A stretch of DNA of 64,000 nucleotides from assembly GCA_951799445.1 (NCBI GenBank), contig OX637295.1:13578001-13642000 (forward strand). Direction: 5' to 3'. Position 1 is the first letter of the stretch. Each line of letters opens with the position of its first letter. Positions 11,779 through 23,252 of the stretch are shown here, one piece after another. The position numbers were made by a program, and so were the translations under genes. The DNA is from Pseudisothecium myosuroides (lineage: Eukaryota > Streptophyta > Bryopsida > Hypnales > Lembophyllaceae). Below the pieces are notes generated by a model. The model had not been told where the DNA came from. It searched no databases and worked only from the letters and a program-made list of their open reading frames with translations.

Positions 11779-13107
11779 ATGTGGCATTGTCTCCTGACGG
11801 AAATTTGTGTTTTTAAGTGCAAAATTCGAATTTCAAAGTATTTTGGTCACAAGGATTTATTAGAAATATGGAAATAAAGCAAAAGTGGAGGATTTTGCAT
11901 AGTTTAAGTCTGCCATACAACACATGTCATAGAAGAGTTGATTCCTAGTGTAATTTTGAGCTCATTTCTGTGCACCGAGTATGGTGTTGTATTGGAAGTG
12001 ACGAAAACCTCTATTTTGTCTACAGAATTAGTCTGTGCTGGATTCACTGTTTGCTGGACTGAGAACGAACATGCGTTATTGAAGTGTTTGCAGAACCTAA
12101 ATCGGTTGCAGCCGATTCGCACATTTTCTGCCAAGGACATCAGGTATGGCGTGGAAGCTCGTGCCATTATGCCTCAAGGTGTGGAGCAGCTTGCAGATGC
12201 TGTGCAAGTAACGATGGGTCCAAAGGTATGCAAGAGTTTTTCCATTTTTCCAACTTAACCCTTAACGTCACGTTTTTTGAAAATACGCTGAAAAGTCAAC
12301 ACGAGGGGCTTGCTGTGGCGTTAAGGATGAAGATAGGGTCTCAAATATATGACATGTACGTAGTATTCGTTTTCGGGTTAACATTAAGTTTAAAGCCAAC
12401 AATGTCCGTCCGTATACCCAAAACCTGTTATACCTAAGGCTATCATCTAAGTTTATGAACTGAGCATATAATTGGGAGGTACACTAATGATGTCTCACCT
12501 CTGGAAAGTTACCAGTGCAAACCCGTTGTTGAAATCAGCATTGGGACGTCGTTTTAACCAACTCAAGTCGAAACAACATCCCAATGTTGGATGTTTGTTG
12601 AATGTGTTTTTGATGATTTTTTTCAACAGGGAGTTTGCAGTAGTTTGAAAGGTTTTGTAGTACTTGAGCATTAATTGGACTTGATATTTGCGAGAAATTG
12701 CCACTCATTGCCCGTTGTCGCTCTTGGGAAGAAAACCCTAATTTTTTCGGAACTTTGAACAATTTTTCAATTATATTGTAACTGCTAGCACCTCCTATTT
12801 CATATCCAGGGCCGCACTGTCGTCATAGAGCAATCCTATGGCTTTCCCAAGGTGACCAAAGATGGCGTCACAGTGGCCAAGAGCATTGAGTTTAAGGACA
12901 AGCTGAAGAACGTTGGAGCCTCATTAGTAAAGTCGGTGGCAAATGCCACACATGATGTTGCAGGAGATGGTATGTTCTTAAGTCTTAGACAACACGTACT
13001 TATGGATTGTAGATAGGTGTGTTGAATGTAACTGAAACTGCATCAAGCTCACTGGGATTCACTACTTTTCAAACTAATTAGAGGTTTCCATATTTTGACT
13101 GATTTGG
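11779..13107 (+). pseudogene. Partial direct duplication of the HSP60 5' region
   Basis: Bases 11,779-13,107 repeat window positions 1-1338 closely, with introns included. Two HSP60 exons are retained with intact splice sites: one ending at 12,225 (VQVTMGPK) and one at 12,810-12,969 (GRTVVIEQ...VAGDG). Homology stops at gatttgg, just before the acceptor of the third exon of the parent gene, and unrelated sequence follows. The remaining 13 exons are absent, so it cannot make a chaperonin. Differences from the parent include ARAIMPQG for ARALMLQG and HDV for NDA. The left breakpoint may lie beyond the window start in the parent, so the duplicated unit could be longer and may include the promoter and transit-peptide exon. 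Confidence 0.88.
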
Positions 13108-13833
13108 GTATCTATATAGTAGTAGATGTTTACGCTTTGTGAAGTCTAGGTGGAGCTCAAAGAAGTCACGTTTCATCAGACACCTTTTCTCAGTGAAAGA
13201 ATGATATTGAGGATGTGAGCCTGACGAGGACCTCATATTGCCAAGTCCGAGTTGCAAGGCAATTCTGTGACTTTCTCATTCACTCGGAAGAATTTTTGCC
13301 CCTAACCCTTTGTGCTGAATGTGAGGTCTTTGACCAACTAAATGTGTATATCTGGATGTTCGAGATGCAGTAGGATGACTTGGCATTATGGATATGTAGT
13401 CTTTCTTGGCATACCTGTACTGGATCGTGTTGTTGTCGTGTCTGGAGAAAATCCTTTGTCGTGGTTGAATTTATTGTGTGTTTTCGATCAGCAATTGAGT
13501 AACTATAGCTTTTGGATCTTGACATCGTTTTTGGATCTTGGTGTGCAGCATGCCTTAGGTGTGGAAGTCAAATCTTTCCACGTCTCTAGAGGTTCATCTT
13601 GTAGGATTGTGAACCACATGCTTAGTATAATTTGCCAGTTAGTGTGTAAATGAGTATCTGAAGACATTTTAGTGTACCAAACGCACCACTGGGTGCAGTG
13701 GGTTATGAAGATGTTGGGACATTGTTCAGTAGGAAAATTAAGTTTGATCATGATACAAATTCTCCGATGGTGGTGTTGTTCAAGTTGTCACTTTCAGCCT
13801 TACTTTCAAGAAATCATGCAAAGAGAAGGAACT
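13108..13833. other. Unassigned sequence after the HSP60 fragment
   Basis: Moderately GC-balanced sequence with only short open frames (up to ~100 codons) and no domain I recognise. No repeat partner was noticed in the window. Confidence 0.35.
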
Positions 13834-14000
13834 AGTCCAATTGACCATGTTGACAACCAGAGTACTCTAGGCTCTTGACAAACCAGAATTAATTAAGAGT
13901 CCATAGTACAAAGTCAGTCCAATTGACCATGTTGACAACCAGAGTACTCTAGGCTCTTGACAAACCAGAATTAATTAAGAGTCCATAGTACAAAGTCAGT
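13834..14000. repeat. 82-bp perfect tandem duplication
   Basis: Two identical 82-bp units (13,834-13,915 and 13,916-13,997) plus three bases of a third. The unit starts agtccaattgaccatgttg. No difference between copies is visible, so the duplication is recent or a sequence-assembly artefact. Confidence 0.9.
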
Positions 14001-14015
14001 GTTCGAGGCAACTAA

Positions 14016-14305
14016 GGGCCTCTTTCCATGTGAGTTGGGCGGTCAAACTTGCTAGGGGAGCTACAAGGTTTGTTGGGACAATTGCATTGACATGCGGACC
14101 CAAATGGGTTGAGAAAGATCAAGTAAGAATAACACATGTATTGATTCCCTTCAAGGTAGACCAATCTCCACTAATGAGGCTATCCACTAATGATTGGTGA
14201 AACATGAATTTTCCCTTTTCCACTCACCAAGGTTGGCAAGACAATTGGTGGGATCTTATCTTTCAATGTTTCTTTTGTCGGCTTGACTTACATGGAAAGA
14301 GGCCC
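14016..14305. mobile_element. Tourist-like (PIF/Harbinger) MITE
   Basis: A 290-bp element with terminal inverted repeats beginning GGGCCTCTTTCCATGT at both ends, flanked by the 3-bp target duplication TAA (14,013-14,015 and 14,306-14,308). GGGCC-T-TTT termini and a TWA duplication are diagnostic of PIF/Harbinger Tourist MITEs. It has no coding capacity. Confidence 0.85.
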
Positions 14306-14870
14306 TAAGTCATTGCCTTGTCAGGTAATCAGAAGAGGGAAATGATATATCTGCCTTCTATCCTTAGGTACATCCAAAAAGTACAAAAATGAACAATTGT
14401 AATTGAATAGTTAGATTTGGCTTAATGTTTGTTAACAAACTTGAATCCCCGTTTGTTTGTTCAAAAATTCAATGTTCAAAAAAACTTAAAAACTTGAAAG
14501 CATCTAAAATACAATAAGCTTGCCAATTTTCAAAACTTATTTTCTACTCTAGTATAAATGGTGGGCCTCCATAATTGTGCCATTGACTACAAACCGCCAT
14601 CATCATTTTGTGTACATCTTCAAAATCAACTTGTACTTACAATTTTACAACCTCTACCAAAAACAACCTTTGTAATTTTTGCATATGGTATCCAAAAGTC
14701 ACATTCTGTGATGCATTAGAACCTCCTTTCACTTGTCAACAACAAAAATTTGACCAATCTAATCATTAATAATTACTAAGCACAATAGCAAAAAGTTGTA
14801 TTTTGAGAAGGGTACCTAACCATAACATTCTATAAGAACAAATGTGGTCTCCAAAACCTACACAAAATAG

Positions 14871-15091
14871 TGAAATTAAGTTACCTTAACAATTAAATTG
14901 ACTTATTTTCAAGAAAGTTACTTTTATAAGCCATCAAAGTCAACAAATATTTCTATTTGTACACATGGAGGTTCATGAGTCCCAATTACAACAATACTTG
15001 ATTCAAAAGTAGAGCATTCTTGTAGAGAAGCAAAAAATATTTACATAGTCTAGAATGTTGAGAAATTAGTGAGCAGCAACCTCATTTTTTG
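14871..15091. mobile_element. TA-flanked MITE, diverged copy
   Basis: The left end CACAAAATAGTGAAATTAAG follows a TA. The right end is a decayed inverse (GCAACCTCATTTTTTGT) followed by TA. The interior matches the reverse complement of the element at 37,433-37,681, for example the strings around the tctatttgtacacatggagg motif. It is non-coding. Confidence 0.6.
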
Positions 15092-15299
15092 TATACACTG
15101 ATTAGTAAAATTGGGTTGCCTTCACCAGAGAACTGAAGTTATCTCATGATTCATTGCTTGTCCAGTTGGAGGCACATGCCATTCTCTAAACCCAAGCCAT
15201 GAACTAGTGCACCAACTCATGCAACACACATGGTTCCTAAATTGCAGAAGTGCACATTTATATAGTGCAGAATGCGGAGAAATTAGTGTGGGACAACCT

Positions 15300-15900
15300 A
15301 ATTAATTGAAGACCTAAGAATATAGTGGTAAGTAGTCTCCAAGCCAAGCCCCATGACCCCATCCATGGAGTGATCTCCGGAGGTTCGTCGACCTCCTCCT
15401 TCGCAAGGACACGCGTTTCTTCTCCCCTGATGTCATACTGTACCTCATAAGTCAGGACCTTCAGTTCTCCTATTGGTGAAGAGTCTTATAACCGACCCTT
15501 GTCATCTGCACCCAACTAACCCCATCAATGGAACCAAATTCTCCATTCCTTCGGTTCAGTCTGGCAGAGTGAGTTCAGTTCTCTTCACTCTGTCTGCACG
15601 CAAGCACCTCACTCGTGAGTGTTCCACACACAGCAGTCCAACTCTCCATCTGGTCAAAATCAGGAAGAAGAAAACTGAAATCCACCGGTGCAGGCAGTTA
15701 AAAAATCATTCAAAGCTCAACGTCAGTACACGCGCTTACAGTACTCCGTAATTTTTTATTCTTTGGAAACAAAGGAAACGGAACGGAAGTTCATGGCAAC
15801 TGACGGAAGGGGAACAGTCCTGTACTGTGCAAACCAGCCGCCACAGGTAGTAAGGTAGGAGGCTCATAAACCGACCATCTAAGGGCTGGTCCGCCTTTTT
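15300..15900. other. GC-richer unassigned segment
   Basis: This stretch is more GC-rich than its surroundings and has a 92-codon open frame at 15,473-15,751 with no recognisable domain. It may be a decayed gene or promoter fragment, but I cannot assign it. Confidence 0.25.
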
Positions 15901-16256
15901 CATGTATTTCCTTGGACGGGAATATTTTTAGCTCATTTCTCAGACATAGAAAAGTTGATGAGGAATCTAACCCAAGTCGTTTCGTATTTTTCCGAGCATT
16001 TTTGAATTACTTATGAATTTTCAAACAAGTTGGGTCATAGGTCCCTATTTGTGACCCTAGGTCTTTCATAAATGGTTCACTTGCAATTCTAAATAAAAAT
16101 GGGGAAAGCAAAGAGAGTGATTGGCTCTTGCAATTAATAAGTCTTTTTTCCTTGGTTCATTCAATGACTATAGTAGTCAATTTCAGAACCAACTCATGTC
16201 CATTTCATAGCCATTTATAGGGTCCATTCTTAATGCCCGAATTGTTCTCGAGCCTT

Positions 16257-16589
16257 CTACCTTAGTATGGTAATGCAACGAGTGGAATGCGGGGACGGTT
16301 TTGCCCCCGCATTCTAAGGTAGGTACACTCAAAACCGCCACTTTTTGCTACTGGGCCTATTTACTATTATTAGACTGGTCAGATTTTCACATGTTCTTGT
16401 TGGCAAGTGAAAGGAGGTTCCAACGCATCAGAGAATGTGGCATTTGGATACTGTATGCAAAAGTTATTAAGGAGCAAAATTTGGTTCTAAAGCGTTTCTT
16501 CCACATAGGTACAGAATTGATTTTGGAGATGTACACATAGGTAAAGATGGTGCTTTAAGGTCAGTGGCACATTTGGATGTACCTACCTT
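16257..16589. mobile_element. Hairpin plus TIR element (AAGGTAGGTAC ends)
   Basis: A strong hairpin sits at 16,257-16,322: CTACCTTAG pairs with CTAAGGTAG and, inside, GAATGCGGGG pairs with CCCCGCATTC. Starting at 16,316 a second inverted pair, AAGGTAGGTACA(C/T)(T/C)C at the left and its complement at 16,575-16,589, bounds about 274 bp. No clear target duplication was found. It is probably a foldback-type non-autonomous element. Confidence 0.5.
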
Positions 16590-16706
16590 ACCTGTGGGGA
16601 AAACACAAGAGCTCTTTATTTGCTACGCATGATAAAATTTGCAAATTTTGAATTCATACAATATTTGCAATTAAAGGTCACTGTAGCCATGTAATGTTAA
16701 GCGCAC

Positions 16707-16927
16707 AAGGTAGACGTACCCAATACCAACCGTTGACCTAATACCACCCAAATGTAGGACCGTCATTGATTCTAAAGTAAGAATTTATGACAGTAGTAAA
16801 TGCCTTAACTTCACAATAAGTGAAGTTAAGGCATGTACTAGTGTTGTAGATTCTCATTCTAGAATCAACGAGGGCACTACATTGGGATGGTATTAGGTCA
16901 GCAGTTGGTATTGGGTACGTCTACCTT
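16707..16927. mobile_element. Foldback MITE, almost wholly palindromic
   Basis: A 221-bp inverted repeat. The outer arms begin AAGGTAGACGTACCCAATAC and are near perfect for ~50 bp. The centre is the hairpin ATGCCTTAACTTCAC-aataa-GTGAAGTTAAGGCAT. The termini resemble those of the neighbouring 16,316 element (AAGGTAG). Transcribed RNA would form one long hairpin. Confidence 0.7.
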
Positions 16928-17318
16928 ACAAGATCAATAATTAATTACAAGATCAGTACTATTAATCTGACTTTTTTTTGGGAAACACAGGGTTTTCAAG
17001 GGCCACAGTTGGTCTGACACAACACAACTAAGGCAATCTGATTTTGAGTGGCGGGGATGGGGCAAATCACCTCCAATTTGCAAACTTGTCCACCAACCTA
17101 GGCAAAAGTTACCTCCACAAAGCCAATGCAATGCCTAGGACTAAAACTTAATTCCCTCCCATGCATCTAGGAGCAAATTATACCTCCACCTACGGGATGA
17201 AGATTTAGCTCATTAACAATATTATGCTACTACAGACGCGACCGTGGCTTGACAAAGTACATCCACTTATAACTTACCGAGAAGTTTCAACTTTCAAGTG
17301 AATGCATCATTCTTTGCA

Positions 17319-17874
17319 CTGTACAATGGCCTACCAAAAAGATACGTGATGGTAGTTTGGACCGTTCAATTTTCTTGCATAATGTAAAATAGAATTGACA
17401 TTTTTTGTTTTGCACAATGAATATTAATATCTTGTACAATCCCAATCAAACATACCATGTTTCAATTTCAAAAAACCAAAATTCTATTTTTGGTGATTTT
17501 TTAAATTTAATTTTCACAATTTTACATGATAATTCATTGAAAAACATTGGTGGTGAATTTTTTAATTCAATTCAGAGATATGTAGGACCTCCATATGCAC
17601 ATCTTTCCTTCAACAAGCATCTCCATAAAAGATTCATAATTCCCTCCAAAAAGGTTTTTATATTGACGTGATTTTGCCCTTAATTTTGAAAATAAATATT
17701 TCTTTATTGTAATTAGATTTTTGCATTTTCCTTCTTGCTATAACTAATTTTATAACATTGGAGCGTGACGGTACAATTCCTTTGTAAAAAACTAATTACA
17801 ATGAAGAAATATTTCTTTTCAAAACTAAGGGCAAAATCACGTATCTTTTTGCCGTAGGCCATTGTACAGTGGGG
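17319..17874. mobile_element. Nested inverted-repeat element
   Basis: Outer arms at 17,319-17,352 (CACTGTACAATGGCCTAC...) and 17,837-17,874 are inverted copies. An inner pair at about 17,668-17,716 and 17,792-17,842 (gattttgccctta / taagggcaaaatc) is also inverted. The arrangement suggests a foldback element with a later internal rearrangement. No ORF is recognised. Confidence 0.5.
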
Positions 17875-18270
17875 GGACACAAAATAATTCTTGCCGAGTC
17901 TTTTTGTTCCTATACAAACACCTCCATTTTCAAATGCTATTTTTCACAATTCTGATGCAATTCTTGGATCATTGCATTCCTGTTAGTCACAATCATGCAT
18001 ACCAAATTTCAACTTCAAAAAAGCAAATCTCCATTTTTGGTGAATTTTTTCATTTTATTTTCATGGTTTTACGTGATAATTCATTGAAAAACAATTGGTA
18101 ATGAATTTTTAAAATTTGATTGCGGAGATATGTAGGGAACTTCCATACACACATCTTTCCTTCAACAAGCATTTCCAAAAAAGTTTTACAATTTTCTCTA
18201 TAGATTTCAATATTAGGATGACAATGTCCTAATTTTGGAAAATAGATATCTTTTTATCGTAATTAAATTT
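17440..18270. repeat. Diverged direct repeat, two ~270-bp copies
   Basis: About 17,440-17,716 and 17,990-18,270 share long runs in the same order, such as tttttggtga, gtgataattcattgaaaaac and catctttccttcaacaagca. The first copy overlaps the inverted element at 17,319-17,874, so an element of this family was probably duplicated locally. Confidence 0.6.
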
Positions 18271-18743
18271 TGGCAAGGTAATTGTTCCATCATGCTCAAA
18301 TGTAGAAAATTAGCTATGGGGTGAGGGTCAAATAGCAAAATCTATTTATTTGAAAACGGGGCGTTTGTATGAAACAAAAAGAATACAACATTTTTTCCCC
18401 CCCCATTGTACAGTACAATGATAGTAATGATATAGTGTAGTGAGATTTTGATCAATTGTGGTTTCTCACTGAATACCCGCACCGCACAGGAACTCTAGAT
18501 TTTCCAGAATTCCCACTCTTAAACATGGTGACTTGGGTATAGCAGCCTGAGGTCACTTTCGGGTACATTTTCGCGGAATAATTATTTAAAATTGGAAGAG
18601 CTTGTTTAACAATTCATTTAAAAAAATTAATAAGTCATTTTGCAACTATTAAATAGATTTTTTAATTTTTGGAAACCCTTCGAAGAATCTTGGAAATTGA
18701 ACAATTTTCTTCATTGCATTGGAAAGTGAGTCATGGCTTTACC

Positions 18744-19665
18744 TTCTAAAGTCCCATTGTTCCTATGGAGGACAAAATGGATTTCCGATAGGGTTGTGTA
18801 ACCTCAATTTTTGATGTAATTTTTTGAAACTTTTTCTTAAGATAGAAGATCACATTAGCTTTTGGAAAATATAATTTTTATTTCAATTGGTACTCAGGAT
18901 CAAAAGTCATGCCACAATAAGCTCAAAATGGAGGAGATTGGACAACAAAAACAAAATCCACAAAAACTTGAAATTTTTATTTCTTTAAATTTTTTTCCTT
19001 GTAGATTATATTTTTGTCTAAATAGAAAGCCAGGCTCTGATTCATTCCACTTGGATTAGTGATGTGAAGTTATGAAACTTCTTGTTTTGTAGGTGATCAT
19101 AAAAATGTCTTGAAAAAATAATGTATTGAAGTAATTTTGGAAATGTATTTCTACAGTTTTCAAACAAATAAATGGTTTGAAGGGTTAAGTATGTTTGCTA
19201 GAACAATCTCACCATTGGGATTAGTTTGTTTTAATTCCATCTTAGAGCTATTAATAATTAATGATTCATTTTTTCTTCAATTTCATACCAACTTCTATTT
19301 AATAATTTTTTAAAGAATGAAAATCAAGTATTTTGCGCCTTGAATTTTATTTCTTAGACTTTCAACTCAACATAAAAGATTTTAAAATCAAAATGTTTAG
19401 AACAAAAAATTTAGGTTTAAAAGATTCAAAGTCGAATAATCTAGTCAAGGAATTTACTCAAAATTTCTTTTTTTCATTTTAAACTAAAATATCATGCAAT
19501 CTCTACAATGAATTTTTTTTTTTTTTAAATTTCACATTATTATACTAGTCTAATGCAAGATCTTATGGTTTGATATGCAATAAAAGCAATTAGTAAAATT
19601 TTCTACTCTTTGCAATAGAAATGACAATTTTGAGTGGTTTTTGATAATAAAAGGCCCTTGGGACC
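18744..19665. repeat. Degenerate copy of the 32,064-32,967 TTAA element
   Basis: The sequence from ctaaagtcccattgttcc to agaaatgacaattttgagtg aligns in order with 32,064-32,945, for example in atataatttttatttcaattggt and gctagaacaatctcaccatt. The terminal TTAA sites are no longer clean here, so this is the older or more decayed copy. Confidence 0.6.
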
Positions 19666-19684
19666 TTAGAGGCCAAATAAAATT

Positions 19685-21746
19685 ACTCGGGGCTGGCACT
19701 TACTGCATTTTTTTCATACACTTGAGATAACCGCCTAATATATTGGGGGGTATTATTTCTAAAACTGAGTATTAAATTGACCCTTTAATTCAAAAAAAAG
19801 CTAAATTTGCCCATTTTGAGTACCCTATATTTCATTTAAATGAAGGGCAAGCATATTAGTTAGTACCCTATTTTACTTCTAAATTTTTAGGTTCCATTCA
19901 TTGGAGTCGTTTGGGAGTGTTTCTTCAAAAGTAGGATCGAATGGCATAAACAAAGCTTGCATTCACAGAGTTGTTATAAGCAAAGCAATATTCAAAGCAG
20001 CCAGATTGGAAAGAAAAAAAATCAAAATCAAGACTCCTACATACAAGCATCTGCAACACTAACAAAACCAACGAGCTCTAGCAATTGCAATGAATCCAAA
20101 AACAGAGCATTGCAACAACAAGGCAAGACAAGTAACCCATGAAAACCATAAGAACCTAACAAAAACACAAACATAGCACAAAGCAAATGAAAGAACTAGT
20201 ACTAAAAATGAAATTAGTGTTAAGAAACACAAGTTCCTGTAATTCCCTCACTCCCAACATTTACAAAACTGGCATTATTCACAACCTAACTGTAAAGCGT
20301 CAGAATTTGAAAAATTGAATTCAATCTACCCTAATAATAGTATCCGCCTTCAAATACATCTTCAATCTAAGTACTCGGACACAAATCCCTTCCCCAAAAA
20401 ACTAAAAATGAATTCATGATGAATACTCCATTAAGAATGCAAAAAATTGGTCCTATGCACTTCAATCCACCTACTGGGCGCCTTGCAATCTGCACACACC
20501 ACATGCATTTGCATTCAGGTATAGAGCTGAATGCCCCCCCAAAATGGAACTAGTACAAGTGATCAGTCTGCAAATTCGCATTCACATGTACACCTGAATG
20601 CCAAAATAAAAAATAAAATGAAAAACTTTAGCCGATTCTAACTGCAAACCAGAAATTCAAAACAAGAACAAGCTTCGCAATTCTATACCTGCAAATTCAG
20701 CGCCACCTCCCTTGCATTCAGATCTTGATTTGAATGCCAAAAAAAAGTTTAGAGTCAAAAACTGAAGCCAATTTAAAGAAAATTGTGCCCTAGGATTGAA
20801 TTACCCACATCACAGAAACTGTGCCGCAAGTCCAAGCACTTGTCGACCTAGGCAAGGCAGTACAAACATGAAGCATGCACATGAACCGGAAGCGCATAGA
20901 AAAACAGGACAAGGAAGAACGACACACAAAGACAAATCAATTTTGCGTCAATCAAGAACTTCCACCGGAGAACGTACCTTAGGATTTACAATGCTCTGCC
21001 CGATGGGGGGTTCCGTTGTCACCAACTCCGCCCAAAGCTAGCACCGCTGCTCCTTCTTTGTCCACAGCAAGCCGTGCAAAACGATCGTTGTTGAAGGCGG
21101 AAGGCACGCGCCCGGATGCAGAAAACATATCCAGGTACCGCACTAGCAATACCTCGACCATGATGAGGGGGATCCAATGCACACCCACGATTGAGCGCAC
21201 ATCCTCGCGAGCAAGACGAAGACACTGAAAGTCCATGGATCGGTCCTTCGCCAAACCCTAAAGTAGAGGAGGTAGCGACGATTGTGGATTTGGCAAGGCA
21301 CGGCAATAGACACCCTGCCAAATTGACAAAAAAATCAAACTTGACCTTATTGAATTAAGACAATGGGCATCCAAAGTGCCAATACATGGAAATTAAATTG
21401 GGGTTACTGAATCCAGGCAAGGGGATTCCACGTTTCTGTACTTTAATTTTTTCCCATAATTTTATTTTAAATCCATCTCTCATACATTCATCAGTTCATT
21501 GACTGAAAATCCGAGTTTCATCCACATCCATCCATCCTTATCCCCACTGGATCCTATATTTTAATCTAAAAAAAATTAAAAAGCTTTGAATATAATCACC
21601 CTATTTTTCTTTTGAACACCTCATTTTCTTTTTGTAATCCCTATTTTATTTCTACATTTTTTCAAAATTTTAGCTCCAACTAATCAAATATACCCTATTT
21701 TTTATCACACGTCGTTTCTAAAGATTCGCCAGTGCTAGCCCCGAGT
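19685..21746. mobile_element. 2-kb TIR element with GC-rich core
   Basis: Inverted ends ACTCGGGGCTGGCACT (left) and AGTGCTAGCCCCGAGT (right) bound 2,062 bp. AAAATT occurs immediately outside both ends (19,679-19,684 and 21,747-21,752) and is a possible 6-bp target duplication. The right half (20,780-21,300) is much more GC-rich than anything nearby. It holds a minus-strand open frame from an ATG at 21,236 to 20,979 (85 codons, no known domain), just below a telo-box-like AAACCCTAA at 21,253-21,261, and a good donor-like site (AAG/GTACGTT, minus strand) at about 20,980. This looks like a captured promoter/first exon in a non-autonomous element. Confidence 0.5.
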
Positions 21747-21752
21747 AAAATT

Positions 21753-23252
21753 ATTATTATTTTTATAGTGTCCCTATCTTATTGTAAAATTAGAGGAAGG
21801 ATTTGAATTTCATGTTAGTGTCTATATCCTGGGATCAAATTGTACATGTATCCTTTCCAACATTTTGACTTTCATTATGCTTAATTTCCTTGGAAAGTGA
21901 CTCTTATTAATTTTAAAAATCATTGAGCTTCAAAACTCTAAATTATTTCTTGACAAAAGTGACTTTAGGCTATAGCAATGGATCCAAGAAGCAATCAAGA
22001 ATAGTGAATCAAAATTGGATCTTGTTCAGAGTGGGTGAATCTTCAATGTATTTTCAATTAAAGAAGAATGGAGTCCACAATAAACTCAAGAAATTGCATA
22101 ATTTCTAGAATGTTGGACATTTAGTTATATTTTTTGAAAATGAGAGCTAATAGGCCACTATTTTAGTTCATAGGTATTATAGTAATCACATGGCATAGTT
22201 TTTCGAATGGGCCCTGATGTATCCCCCAAAAGATCCTTTTATATTAAAATAGCATGGATCATGATTGGGTTCAGAAGTGTCCTCCACTAATTGAAAATGG
22301 AACATTGCAAACGGAACATTCATTATCATGCTCTACTAATTGAAAACAATCCATTTGGGTCATTGCAAAAAAGAGTAGTATTGGGTATTTGTCATAGACA
22401 GAGTGTTTCAACTTTCGTTTGCAATAACTTCTAAAGCTTGACTTGCATGAATTTGAAATTTTTATTCAAGATGTCTGTCTTGAGTGTCATTATATCTTAT
22501 ATTTTTCAGAAATTAAAAAAAAATTATAATTAAAAATCAATTAACTTAACATGTCACGTTTTGAGTTTTAAGGGTTTTGAGTACTATGGAGTCCCCAAAT
22601 TTAATGATTTAGAGCTGAAATTTCTATGGTCTATTCTCATAGTAGGAACTCATGTTCTCACCAAGGGGCATTTATAAATATTTTATTTTATGTTGTCTAC
22701 GTCCATGCAAAGAGGGCTCCCTTGTGTGCGCAGTTCTGATTAGTGAAGATGGTTCCAAGATCTTTTTTTGTTGAAATCTCTTCATCATAAATTCTTCCCA
22801 AATGTTCTATTTTTAATCTCTTTGAAAATGTTTTTTCCTATTTTTTACAAATTAAAACGTCAAAGTATGTATTTTCTTCAAAATTTCAGCTTACATTTTT
22901 TTGTGAATAACTTTTGACCTAGATTTATCTTAGGTCTGAAATTTTGGTGATATGCTATTTTTATTATTATACTAGTTATCCTTATTTTATTTTATTTTTA
23001 AAAATTCATATGCAAAAAGCTCATAGTATTGGAGTACTGGCCAAAAACAGCCAAAGTGGAACAAAAACGGGCACTCTTTCTTGCAACGACCCATTTATAA
23101 GTTCTCATTTTTTAATAATTTTTTTATGTTTTATATTGTGCTTCTCCTTTCATCCATCTCAAGTCTAAATTTGGAAGCTTCTTATTCTATCTACACAACA
23201 TGCAGGGACAAGTATTGAACTTCTACATGTCAATTCTTCAGTTCTACATTAA
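21753..23252. other. AT-rich intergenic, nothing recognised
   Basis: AT-rich sequence with only short frames and no clear element ends. Confidence 0.35.
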
